Assembly (NCBI GenBank): GCA_964454445.1
Contig: CAYVTD010000006.1
Span: 20,080-84,079, forward strand
DNA from: CAYVTD01 sp964454445
GTDB taxonomy: Bacteria > Bacteroidota > Ignavibacteria > Kapaibacteriales > UBA2268
Reading direction: 5' to 3'
DNA length: 64,000 bases
Each line of letters starts with the position of its first letter. Positions within the stretch are counted from its first letter, which is position 1. The notes below the pieces were generated by a model. The model worked only from the letters and a program-made list of their open reading frames with translations, made no database searches and was not told the DNA's origin. Below are positions 8,141 through 16,567 of this stretch, in pieces. The translations under genes and the position numbers were made by a program.

Positions 8141-10600
8141 ATGAGTTTGGATATACTAAATAACGATTTTAAAATTTTAATAGTCGAAGACGATCCGCCT
8201 ACTCGTTTTTTTACTTCAACAATAGTCAAAAGTAGATATAAGAACTTTTTTGTCGCTGAGAACGGAATCGAAGGTTTGCAGTCGTATGTTGATAACAAAC
8301 CAGACATAGTTATCTCGGACATTAGTATGCCGGAATTAGATGGTCTGCAGATGTCACGCAAGATACGCGAAATAAACCCCGAACAGCAAATCATCATCAC
8401 TACTGCTCTTGATAATAAAGAGCTACTCTTCGAAGCCATTGATATTGGTATTAATCATTATATTATTAAACCTATTACCAAAAACCAACTAATCGCTACC
8501 TTAAAGCGTGCTGATTATGCAGTCAGTATTAAAAATCAACTTCGAAAACAATACGATTTAATCAACAAATTATCTCTTGCACTTCAGGAAAGCCCGACAC
8601 CTGTTTTAATTCTCGATGACAAGGGAGCTATTGAGTATTTTAATAAGCAATTTTCAGTTCTTTTTCAATTCAAGCTTAACGATGTCAAAGGTAAAAATTA
8701 TAGCTTGGCCTTCCCTGATAGTGAGTTCCTGGATAACTTAGATTTGTTTTTTAAACTTCAAAGTGAAAAAGATGGATTTCAGGCTGACATTGCTTGCGAT
8801 TTTCCCAATAAATCAAAAATGTGGTTTTCGTTATTCGTCTTTTCTGTGAAAAATCAAGACGGGAATATAACAAATTATGTTGTTGAACTCGAAGATATTA
8901 CTCAAAAAGAGCTTGCACGGCGCACACTCGAAGAAACAAATGTTATTCTCGAGAACAAAGTTTCCGAAAGGACAGCCGAACTGATTGCATCTAATGAAAA
9001 TCTCGAACAAGAAATAATTGTTAGGCTAAAAGCAGAGACAGAATTGATAAAAGCAAAGGAATATGTCGAAGCTGCAAACAAGGCGAAAGACTCTTTCCTT
9101 GCAAAAGTTAGCCACGAGCTTCGAACCCCAATGAATGGAATTATTGGACTGACAAGTATCCTTTTTGGAACGGAACTAAGCCAAAAACAAAAAAAATTTC
9201 TTGAAATGATTAAGTATTCAGCCGACAATTTGTTGAATATTATTAATGATATACTCGATTATTCTAAACTGGAAGAGGGAAAACTAAAGATTAAAAGCGA
9301 GCCTTTTCAACTTAATTCATCAATAGAAAGAGTAGTCGAACTACTCAAACCAAATGCTCAAGAAAAGAAACTCAAGTTGAATTATACTATTAATGAATCC
9401 TGCCCCAAGGTGCTTGTCGGCGACAAAAATCGTATAGAACAGACACTAATTAATCTTGTAGGCAATGCAATAAAGTTTACAAATGAAGGTTCAATAAAAG
9501 TAGAGATTGACGTAAGCGACGAGAGCGACAAGTACATAGAGCTTACTTTTTCTGTCGAGGATACAGGGATAGGCATAGCTGACAATCAAAAAGGAATGTT
9601 GTTTAAAAGCTTCTCGCAAATAGAAGATACTATGACAAGAAAACATGGCGGTACAGGGCTTGGACTAGTTATTTCTGAAGAATTGGTCAAGCTGATGGGA
9701 GGAAAAATTTGGTTTGAAAGCGAAGAAGGGCATGGTTCGATTTTCAGCTTCAGCATTCCTTTTGAAAAAAAGTCAAGTCGTAGCGGTCAGGATTTGAAAG
9801 AAATCGACGATTATGAAATTGCCTCAGAAATAGTTTCTCGGTATCCGTCTCTGTCTCTGAATATTTTACTTGCTGAGGATAGCATAATCAATCAAGAGCT
9901 TGTCAAACAAGTCTTTATGCAAAAGCAATGGCTGGTAACTTCGGTAATAAACGGGAAGGAAGCCGTAGAAGTTTTTCGAAATGGCAATTTCGATATTGTG
10001 TTGATGGATGTTCAAATGCCTGAAATGGATGGATATGAAGCAACAAAGCATATTAGAAACATCCAAGGCGAGCTTGGCAAAAAAACACCTATCATTGCCT
10101 TAACGGCTCATAACGACGATTTCCACAAACAAGAGTGTTTGAACGCAGGTATGGATGATATTATTGTTAAGCCATTGAATTGGAAAGAAGTTTTTGATAC
10201 TATCTATCGAGTTGTTAAAACTGAAGATAATAATGTAAAAAATGATGAGGAAAATGAGTTTATTGTTGCAGATTTAAGCAAATTAAAAGAGGCTGTTAAT
10301 AATAATACTATTTTCATTAAAAATATAATTGATTATTTCATCAATAATTATAAAAATGAAATGAACGAGCTTGAAATTGCAGTTGGCAAAAAAGATTATA
10401 AAAGAGTTCAGGCATTAGCTCATAAGATGAAATCGGAATGTGGTAATTTTGGTGCACAAAGCTCAGTCGAACTTGCAAAATCTATCGAAAGAACTGCTGT
10501 AAATGGATTAAGTGATCAATTGATAGAATTTGTATATGAATTCAAGCAAGAATTAGCCAAACTAGAAATATTTTTACAGAAAGAATCTCGATTTTTATAA
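8141..10600 (+). CDS. Hybrid sensor histidine kinase (REC-PAS-HisKA-HATPase-REC-HPt)
   Basis: 819 residues with a multi-step phosphorelay layout. A first receiver has D60 (VISDISMPELDG). A PAS-like domain spans about 140-255 and a coiled coil about 255-310. The HisKA box has H325 (VSHELRTPMNG). The ATPase domain has GNAIKF, DTGIGI and GGTGLGL motifs. A second receiver has D623 (LMDVQMPEMDG), and a C-terminal HPt has H761 (LAHKMKSECGNFG). With no membrane helices it should be cytoplasmic. Being 6 bp downstream of cheB, its first receiver could accept phosphate from CheA, joining the chemosensory array to a phosphorelay. That link is inference; the domain calls are direct. Confidence 0.92.
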   Translation: MSLDILNNDFKILIVEDDPPTRFFTSTIVKSRYKNFFVAENGIEGLQSYVDNKPDIVISDISMPELDGLQMSRKIREINPEQQIIITTALDNKELLFEAIDIGINHYIIKPITKNQLIATLKRADYAVSIKNQLRKQYDLINKLSLALQESPTPVLILDDKGAIEYFNKQFSVLFQFKLNDVKGKNYSLAFPDSEFLDNLDLFFKLQSEKDGFQADIACDFPNKSKMWFSLFVFSVKNQDGNITNYVVELEDITQKELARRTLEETNVILENKVSERTAELIASNENLEQEIIVRLKAETELIKAKEYVEAANKAKDSFLAKVSHELRTPMNGIIGLTSILFGTELSQKQKKFLEMIKYSADNLLNIINDILDYSKLEEGKLKIKSEPFQLNSSIERVVELLKPNAQEKKLKLNYTINESCPKVLVGDKNRIEQTLINLVGNAIKFTNEGSIKVEIDVSDESDKYIELTFSVEDTGIGIADNQKGMLFKSFSQIEDTMTRKHGGTGLGLVISEELVKLMGGKIWFESEEGHGSIFSFSIPFEKKSSRSGQDLKEIDDYEIASEIVSRYPSLSLNILLAEDSIINQELVKQVFMQKQWLVTSVINGKEAVEVFRNGNFDIVLMDVQMPEMDGYEATKHIRNIQGELGKKTPIIALTAHNDDFHKQECLNAGMDDIIVKPLNWKEVFDTIYRVVKTEDNNVKNDEENEFIVADLSKLKEAVNNNTIFIKNIIDYFINNYKNEMNELEIAVGKKDYKRVQALAHKMKSECGNFGAQSSVELAKSIERTAVNGLSDQLIEFVYEFKQELAKLEIFLQKESRFL

Positions 10601-10619
10601 ACTAATCTTAGGATAAATT

Positions 10620-11018
10620 ATGAAAGTAATGATTGTTGAAGACGATTATATAACTTCACAAGTTATGAAAGAGATACTAATTAACTATGGAGATTGCGAT
10701 ATTGCCGAAGATGGTTTGCAAGCAATAAATTTATTTACAGAAGGGCTCATCGACGGTTTTCCTTATGATTTAATTTTTCTTGATATTATGATGCCCAGTT
10801 TAGACGGACAAGAAACACTCACCAGGATAAGAGGAATAGAAAGAGAATTTGGGATTACTGGCCTTGATGGAGTGAAAATCGTTATGACTACTGCTCTTGA
10901 CGATTTTGACAACATTAAAAAAGCATTTCATAGTCAATGCGAGGGCTATATCGTTAAGCCGGTCGAAAAAGAAAAAATTGTACAAAAACTTATTGAGCTT
11001 GGTTTCTTAGATGGATAA
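10620..11018 (+). CDS. Stand-alone response regulator receiver (CheY-like)
   Basis: 132 residues consisting of a single receiver domain: acidic pair E8-D9-D10, phospho-acceptor D55 (LIFLDIMMPSLDG), TTALDD at the conserved Ser/Thr, and the YIVKPVEKEK lysine. No output domain follows, so it acts through protein contacts, as CheY does, or as a phosphate sink. It is 19 bp after the hybrid kinase and ends the chemosensory operon. It is the best candidate for the CheY role here. It could equally serve the C-terminal HPt of the kinase just upstream. Confidence 0.88.
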   Translation: MKVMIVEDDYITSQVMKEILINYGDCDIAEDGLQAINLFTEGLIDGFPYDLIFLDIMMPSLDGQETLTRIRGIEREFGITGLDGVKIVMTTALDDFDNIKKAFHSQCEGYIVKPVEKEKIVQKLIELGFLDG

Positions 11019-11019
11019 T

Positions 11020-11060
11020 GCATAAAACAATGATTTAGTACAAAAAAGAATGTTTTATGC
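11020..11060. terminator. Inverted repeat between convergent gene ends
   Basis: Perfect 10-bp arms gcataaaaca (11020-11029) and tgttttatgc (11051-11060) flank a 21-nt loop right after the receiver gene stop. The stop codon of the decayed CGGC-domain gene on the minus strand lies inside the right arm. There is no strong T-run on the plus strand, so it is a possible bidirectional terminator only. Confidence 0.4.
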
Positions 11061-11206
11061 AAAGATATTCTCAGGCATATAAGGATGAGTGCCTTCAATA
11101 ACGTCGCAAGCAGCTTTTTTCTTTATTTTGGCTATCAGGGTTTCTTTATAGGGACAATGGTCTAAGATGCACCGTGGCAATCACCACAATTCAACATACC
11201 AACTTG
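11055..11206 (-). pseudogene. Decayed CGGC-domain protein gene fragment
   Basis: On the minus strand a short frame reads VGMLNCGDCHGAS (ATG at 11197). After a frame change near 11165 it continues as CILDHCPYKETLI...VIEGTHPYMPENIFA and ends with TAA at 11055-11057. The CGDC front and the HCPY/VIEGTHPY end match what I recall of the two conserved ends of the CGGC domain family of putative metal-binding proteins. The normal middle of the domain (tens of residues) is missing. The pieces sit in different frames and no upstream start region is intact. This looks like a gene remnant left by internal deletion; the family assignment is from memory. Confidence 0.5.
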
Positions 11207-11329
11207 CTATTAAAAATGCATAGTATTTTTGCTTAATCCTGAAATATTTATTAGAAAGATTTATTATCGCTTATTCTATATATTTTGGACAGATGAGACA
11301 TTTCCTAAAAAAGAAAAAAAATATATTTT

Positions 11330-11361
11330 TTTGGAAATAAACTATTTTTTTTTTATATTTG
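11330..11361 (+). promoter_or_regulatory. Putative Bacteroidetes-type promoter for the cysteine-rich protein gene
   Basis: TTTG at 11330-11333 and TATATTTG at 11354-11361 are separated by 20 bases, close to the Bacteroidetes -33/-7 consensus TTTG-N19-TAnnTTTG. The downstream gene starts at 11403 with an aaggag Shine-Dalgarno sequence, so the leader would be short. Confidence 0.45.
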
Positions 11362-11402
11362 AATTTATATGGCTTGTTTCACATTTTCAAGGAGTAAATA
11401 TC

Positions 11403-11711
11403 ATGAAAACAAGAAATTTTATTTCTGTTTGTTTGATAGCTTTTTTTATGAGTGTATTTGCAAATGCACAATGTCCTCCAGGTTGGAATTTTGTATCTTT
11501 GGCATTTGGTCCAGATCCATCAGGGTGTACATTCCAAGTGGATTTTTGTTACAAANNNNNNNNNNNNNNNNNNNNNNNNNNNNNNNNNNNNNNNNNNNNN
11601 NNNNNNNNNNNNNNNNNNNNNNNNNNNNNNNNNNNNNNNNNNNNNNNNNNNNNNNATTTTGAAGGCGAGAGAGTAACGAGCGACTGTTTTCAATTATATT
11701 CTTGTCCATAA
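11403..11711 (+). CDS. Small secreted cysteine-rich protein, interrupted by assembly gap
   Basis: The start at 11403 is set by an aaggag motif 8 bases upstream and by a signal peptide right after it (MKTRNFISVCLIAFFMSVFA, cleavage likely at ANA-Q). The mature part begins CPPGWNFVSLAFGPDPSGC and is cut by 100 N at 11556-11655. The sequence after the gap reads FEGERVTSDCFQLYSCP before a TAA in one frame. Because the gap size is arbitrary, the two halves may not be in the same frame or even the same gene. At least four cysteines are visible, suggesting a disulfide-rich extracytoplasmic protein. I do not recognise the family. Confidence 0.55.
   Translation: MKTRNFISVCLIAFFMSVFANAQCPPGWNFVSLAFGPDPSGCTFQVDFCYKXXXXXXXXXXXXXXXXXXXXXXXXXXXXXXXXXXFEGERVTSDCFQLYSCP
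11556..11655. other. Assembly gap (100 N)
   Basis: Exactly 100 ambiguous bases, the conventional placeholder for a scaffold gap of unknown length. It interrupts a small cysteine-rich secreted protein gene. Distances and reading frames across it are not meaningful. Confidence 0.95.
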
Positions 11712-11785
11712 GAAGAATTGACTTGTAAATTCTTTCTAATTTTTAATTTGATATTTTATAAATATTTATATAAGGAGTTATTATT

Positions 11786-14290
11786 ATGAAAAAGTTTGGA
11801 ATTTTATTATTGATAACCTTGCTAACTTATTCTCTTTATTCAGCAGAAAAACCGTTTAAAATTGAAAGACTTAATTGTGATTTTAAAGGTATTGTTTCAA
11901 ATGGGACAAACACTATTTGTTATGGAAATTATGGAATTTTAACTTTTTCTTTAGATTCTGGAAAATCATGGAAACAACTTAATATTGGTGAAAAGAATAG
12001 TTTAAATAGAATAAAAACCTCAGGCTTTAGTTTTATTGGAGTAACTGACAATTCTTTAATAAAATCTACAGATAACGGACTGAATTGGAGTATAAAAAAA
12101 GTAACTGATGCTCCAATGTTTATCGACATGACCCTTCTTGACAATTCAATTTATATCTTGACAAAAAATAGTATCATTCTATCAGATACTAATTTAAATA
12201 CTTCACAAAATCCATTATTGATTTTAGATTCTAACTCGAAATACTCAGAGATTGAAACTGACGGTAATAATTTATTTTTTATTCAAAATCGTAGATTTCT
12301 ACTAAAGTATAACTTGATTAACCAAACTTTAGATACAATAGACCTAATTAAGGACTTTGATTGTACGTATTGTACTAGCGTTTCAGGTATTAAAGTCAAA
12401 GAGGGCTTGATTTATATTCAATTAAATCGAACTGTCTCTGGTGGATTGAATACTTCTTACTTTTTACAATCATCCGATCAGGGAAAAAGTTGGCAAAAAT
12501 TGACCTCAAATATTTATAACAGCTCATGTTATAATATTATTGATAATAAAATATTTTTTATGCAAGCAATTCTAAAAGGAGATCCTTCACATAATAGATT
12601 ACTAGTAAACGGGTATTTCATGATTGATTCTTCTCATTATCATATTGATGCTTCTTATATAACTCAAGTAAATGTTAACGAAAAGATAAGCAAATATATT
12701 TATTTCGATAAAAATATTAATTATCAGGATTTTCTTTTAATTAATAAGGACATTATTATTTCGGTTGGTAATAACAATATGATTTCTGTTTCTGAAAATG
12801 GTGGAAAATCTTTTGAATTTAAATCATTTTTCACAGGATTCTATGATGGAACTGATAATATTTATAAACTAAATGATAGTTTTTTTATTGTTAATAATTG
12901 GTACTCATTTTACACCACACGAGATGGCGGCATAACATGGCTTCCCCAGAATCATTCAGATTATAATAATGATATTATTTATGGACATCCTTTTTATTTT
13001 TATCTTGATAATAATGGCACTGGTTTTGCGAAGTATGGTCCTATTAACTCAAAGAATGATTCATGTTCTTTAATCACCAATGATTACTGCGAGAATTTTA
13101 GAAAAACGAACGAATCTCAATACTCTATAGGTTCGCATGGCGGTACTTTTTGTCATGGAATCGATATGGGCTCTTTATTCCTCTTTATCCTTACTCAGGC
13201 AACTAGTTCTGAAGAGGATTTTTTATATTCAATAGTAAGATACGACAAATCATTTAACTTGATCGATTCAATAAGTTTTGGAACTGATAAGATAAGGAAT
13301 ATTACAAAAATTGATACCAATACATTAATTGCTCTAACATTAAGAACTAGTGGCACTAATGAAGCTGACAGTGAAGGTAATACAGTTGATTATTCATATA
13401 ATTATTATCTATTAAAATCTGTGGATAAAGGCAAGACCTGGGAAAAATTAAATGTTAATATCCCAATTCGTCAGAAACTTGCTTTGCGTTCTGATTATCA
13501 ATATTATTATATGGATATTTTAACGAATCGTTCATCAACATTAATCTATAATAATCTTATTTTATTTCCTACTACTGATTATGTTATATATACTTTTGAT
13601 TTTATCAATAACAAATTTGATTCCATTCCTTGCCCTGCGGGACTGAGTCAAAGCTTACCGTTCGCCTTTTTTAAATATAAAGAAAATTTATTTATTACAT
13701 CTTATAGAGAAAAAAATATTATATATTATTCTAATATACAGAAATTTGATAATACTAAATGGGATTCGTTAAACCCTGCTGATATTTTTTATCAATGGGA
13801 CGGATATGACATTTCAAGTAGTAGTACAGGCAAAGATGCAATATTCAAGTCTTTTATGATAAATGATACTTCTGGATTTCTAGTTATTGGAAAAAATTTT
13901 TATGACAGTTTTACTGGTGCATTAGGATTTAATAATTATACTTTCGTTAAAATATCATCTCCCTTGTTAACCGGTGTTATTGAAAATGATCCTAAGATCG
14001 AGCAAGAAAGGGTTTTTCTATGGAATTCTGATCCTTATCCGATACCTGGCAAATCCATTGTTCAGAGTAATATATATTGGAATAAAACATATTCAGGTTC
14101 TGATATTAAATATTGCGTATATGATATTAATGGAACGAAACTAATTAACCCCAAAATTGATTTTAATTTAACTAACAGCTATTGTGGTATTTTACAATGG
14201 GATTGCTCTGAAATCATTTCTGGCATTTATTTTATCCAAGTATTATTAGGTGGCGAATCAATTTGTTTTCCTGTTATAATATCAAAATAA
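11786..14290 (+). CDS. Large secreted protein with Asp-box (BNR/Ycf48-like) repeats and C-terminal sorting-like domain
   Basis: 834 residues with a clear signal peptide (MKKFGILLLITLLTYSLYSA). An aaggag motif lies a few bases before the ATG. Repeated Asp-box motifs are spread through the chain: SLDSGKSWK, STDNGLNWS, SSDQGKSWQ, SENGGKSF, TRDGGITW and SVDKGKTWE. These mark a beta-propeller of the sialidase/Ycf48 type, though no enzymatic residues could be assigned. The last ~75 residues (IKYCVYDINGTKL ... GIYFIQVLLGG) resemble a T9SS type A sorting domain, implying export across the outer membrane. Its function is unknown. It is AT-rich with long Asn/Ser stretches and lies next to a gene remnant and an assembly gap, hinting at an accessory patch. 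Confidence 0.75.
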   Translation: MKKFGILLLITLLTYSLYSAEKPFKIERLNCDFKGIVSNGTNTICYGNYGILTFSLDSGKSWKQLNIGEKNSLNRIKTSGFSFIGVTDNSLIKSTDNGLNWSIKKVTDAPMFIDMTLLDNSIYILTKNSIILSDTNLNTSQNPLLILDSNSKYSEIETDGNNLFFIQNRRFLLKYNLINQTLDTIDLIKDFDCTYCTSVSGIKVKEGLIYIQLNRTVSGGLNTSYFLQSSDQGKSWQKLTSNIYNSSCYNIIDNKIFFMQAILKGDPSHNRLLVNGYFMIDSSHYHIDASYITQVNVNEKISKYIYFDKNINYQDFLLINKDIIISVGNNNMISVSENGGKSFEFKSFFTGFYDGTDNIYKLNDSFFIVNNWYSFYTTRDGGITWLPQNHSDYNNDIIYGHPFYFYLDNNGTGFAKYGPINSKNDSCSLITNDYCENFRKTNESQYSIGSHGGTFCHGIDMGSLFLFILTQATSSEEDFLYSIVRYDKSFNLIDSISFGTDKIRNITKIDTNTLIALTLRTSGTNEADSEGNTVDYSYNYYLLKSVDKGKTWEKLNVNIPIRQKLALRSDYQYYYMDILTNRSSTLIYNNLILFPTTDYVIYTFDFINNKFDSIPCPAGLSQSLPFAFFKYKENLFITSYREKNIIYYSNIQKFDNTKWDSLNPADIFYQWDGYDISSSSTGKDAIFKSFMINDTSGFLVIGKNFYDSFTGALGFNNYTFVKISSPLLTGVIENDPKIEQERVFLWNSDPYPIPGKSIVQSNIYWNKTYSGSDIKYCVYDINGTKLINPKIDFNLTNSYCGILQWDCSEIISGIYFIQVLLGGESICFPVIISK

Positions 14291-14473
14291 TATCTAAATA
14301 TAATGGTTTTGCACTAATAAAGTACTTCTCATATTTTTGATAAAAATCAATCTCTAATTCGAAAATTATTCAATAAAAATCAACCAAAACCATCAGTCCT
14401 ACCAATATTTGCACGCTTGGAAAGTCTTTATACCAATCGTTTTTTAATTATTTAACACAAATACATCGAGAAT

Positions 14474-15136
14474 ATGTCAATATATCCAACTTTTTTAAAT
14501 GATAGACTCGCGAAGTATTTACTTGAGAATTTTTCTTCTGAAGATGCTTTTTTAAAACGGCTTCGCGAAGAATCTGCCCGTCTTGGCTATCCTCAAGTCA
14601 GTATTTCTGGAGAGCAGGGCGCTTTCCTGCAATTTATGCTTACAGTTATCGAAGCCCGTTATGTCCTCGAAATTGGTTCGCTAGCTGGTTATTCGGCAAT
14701 TACAATGGCAAAGGCATTGCCAAAAGATGGAAAAATAGTATGCTTGGAAATTAGTGAAGAACGTTCAAATTTCATCAGAACTAAGGCTATCGAAGCCGAT
14801 TACGAAAATATTATCGAAGTGAAAACGGGAGCAGCGCTCGACACATTATCAGCATATAAACCAAATTTCAAATTTGATTTGATTTTTATCGACGCCGACA
14901 AAGAAAACTATATTAATTATGTTAATGTAACTTATTCCTTATTAAGAAAAGGTGGTGTTGTAGCCATTGACAATGCACTTGCTTGGGGTTTGGTTGCTGA
15001 CGAAAATCCAGCTCACCATGTCGATGAGGTGCTGGCTGTTCAAGAGTTTAATGAATTTTTTAAAAATGATTACAGGTTCATCACTTCTTTGCTGCCTATC
15101 GGCGATGGAATGTTGATGGGGGTAAAATTATTATGA
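14474..15136 (+). CDS. Class I SAM-dependent O-methyltransferase (caffeoyl-CoA OMT family)
   Basis: 220 residues, the typical length of bacterial catechol/caffeoyl-CoA-type O-methyltransferases. The SAM-binding strand reads VLEIGSLAGYSAI (E66, G68), followed by the acidic LEIS turn at E92. The metal-binding region FIDADKENYINY contains D140 and D142. A later DNAL segment fits the third metal ligand region. These enzymes methylate hydroxyl groups of small phenolic or tRNA-linked substrates with Mg2+; the natural substrate here is unknown. The next gene overlaps its stop by four bases (ATGA). Confidence 0.85.
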   Translation: MSIYPTFLNDRLAKYLLENFSSEDAFLKRLREESARLGYPQVSISGEQGAFLQFMLTVIEARYVLEIGSLAGYSAITMAKALPKDGKIVCLEISEERSNFIRTKAIEADYENIIEVKTGAALDTLSAYKPNFKFDLIFIDADKENYINYVNVTYSLLRKGGVVAIDNALAWGLVADENPAHHVDEVLAVQEFNEFFKNDYRFITSLLPIGDGMLMGVKLL

Positions 15137-16566
15137 TTTTAAGGCGATTGTCTTATCTGGTATTATCAAGCATTATTGCTGCACTGATGCTTTTTTCTTG
15201 TGGAGGTCAACGACGCGTTACTGGCTTCGATTTGCAATCGTCATTAAGAGAGTTTTCTAACGACACGAGCAAGCCAATCTATCTGCGAGGCACTATGCCA
15301 ATAGATTCTGCAGATGTCGATAAAATAATCTTTGATGTATGGCGCCTTGAAGCAGAAGATTACCCTAAAGAAATACGGCTTTTCACACGCGTTTTTGACT
15401 CTACAGGTATGTTCATTACCAATATGGCAGACCCATACCGCAAAGATAAATCCATCACTTATTTTACCTCCTTAACTGAATTTCTTGGCGTTATATATAA
15501 TAGAAGAGAAGCACCCATCGACAGCTTTACGGTAAGGGAATTTGGCGCCAACGACTCGATACCATACAACATTGTGCTTTCTGTCGATTACAGCGGTTCG
15601 ATGTCTGCTGTTATGGATGCCATTTATGAAGGCACTGAGCTTTTTGTTGGTATGAAATTTCCTTACGATCAAATAGCGCTAACATCTTTCAACAAATATT
15701 TTGATGTAAAAGTGCCTTTTAATAGTGATACAGGCAAAATTTTAAAATTATACCGGGCAAAACGCCAGCAAAATTACGGACAATTTTCTGGTATGTACGA
15801 CGCTTTAATGAGCGGTATGGCAATGTTTAAAGGCACTGACCCGAATGTGCCTCGTGTTTTAGTTGTTTTTACCGATGGAGATGACAATTATTCGAAGAGC
15901 GGTTTGTCGAGCGTGATTGATACGGCTATGGCAAATAAAATTCATTTGTTTACTGTTGCTTTTGGTTATTCGAAAGACGATAACTTACGGCAGCTCGCCA
16001 AATACTCTGGTGGCAAGTTTTATAAGGCATATTCAAAAGAAGATTTGATAGCCATTTTCCGCGATATTTATATGTCTCTTCGCTATTACTATCTTGTTTC
16101 CTATAAACCTCCAAAATTTTGGGGACATCACGACACTTACCCAAAAATAAATCTGCCAGGCAGAACCGATACACTCGTTGGACACGGCGAATATGATATG
16201 ACTGGCAGCGGTCCCTGGGACGTTGGAGATGTATTCGAAAGACCAATCCTCTTCGATTTTGACAAGGACTCTGTAAAAGCCGAATCTTATTATATTATCG
16301 ATGAAATTGTGGACGTTATGATGAGTATGCCCAATTTAAAATTAGAGATTCAAGGGCATACCGACAACGTTGGCACCATCGATTATAACCAGAATCTATC
16401 TGAAAGACGTGCAAGGTCTGTATATGTGGAAATAGTTCGTCGAGGTATCGAACCTAATCGCCTTCGTTTCAGAGGATTTGGCATGTCTCGCCCCAAAGTT
16501 AATAACGATACCGAGCAGAATCGTGCAATCAACCGGCGAACGGAGTTCCATATTTTAGCAAGATAA
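15133..16566 (+). CDS. VWA-OmpA lipoprotein
   Basis: 477 residues. A lipobox (LFSC, C23) follows a hydrophobic leader, so the mature protein is lipid-anchored. A von Willebrand factor A domain begins near residue 145 with an intact MIDAS motif, DYSGS (D152, S154, S156), and a later FTDGDDN turn. The C-terminal ~110 residues are an OmpA/peptidoglycan-binding domain (FDFDKDSVK ... IQGHTDNVGT ... LSERRARSV). It probably anchors the outer membrane to peptidoglycan while the VWA domain binds a protein partner. It overlaps the methyltransferase gene by four bases, so translation may be coupled even though the functions look unrelated. Confidence 0.85.
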   Translation: MILRRLSYLVLSSIIAALMLFSCGGQRRVTGFDLQSSLREFSNDTSKPIYLRGTMPIDSADVDKIIFDVWRLEAEDYPKEIRLFTRVFDSTGMFITNMADPYRKDKSITYFTSLTEFLGVIYNRREAPIDSFTVREFGANDSIPYNIVLSVDYSGSMSAVMDAIYEGTELFVGMKFPYDQIALTSFNKYFDVKVPFNSDTGKILKLYRAKRQQNYGQFSGMYDALMSGMAMFKGTDPNVPRVLVVFTDGDDNYSKSGLSSVIDTAMANKIHLFTVAFGYSKDDNLRQLAKYSGGKFYKAYSKEDLIAIFRDIYMSLRYYYLVSYKPPKFWGHHDTYPKINLPGRTDTLVGHGEYDMTGSGPWDVGDVFERPILFDFDKDSVKAESYYIIDEIVDVMMSMPNLKLEIQGHTDNVGTIDYNQNLSERRARSVYVEIVRRGIEPNRLRFRGFGMSRPKVNNDTEQNRAINRRTEFHILAR

Positions 16567-16567
16567 T

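Noticed and set aside
11229..11402. Longer upstream start for the cysteine-rich protein
   Set aside because: The frame is open but the extra sequence overlaps the promoter-like TTTG/TATATTTG, and the aaggag plus signal peptide clearly point to 11403.
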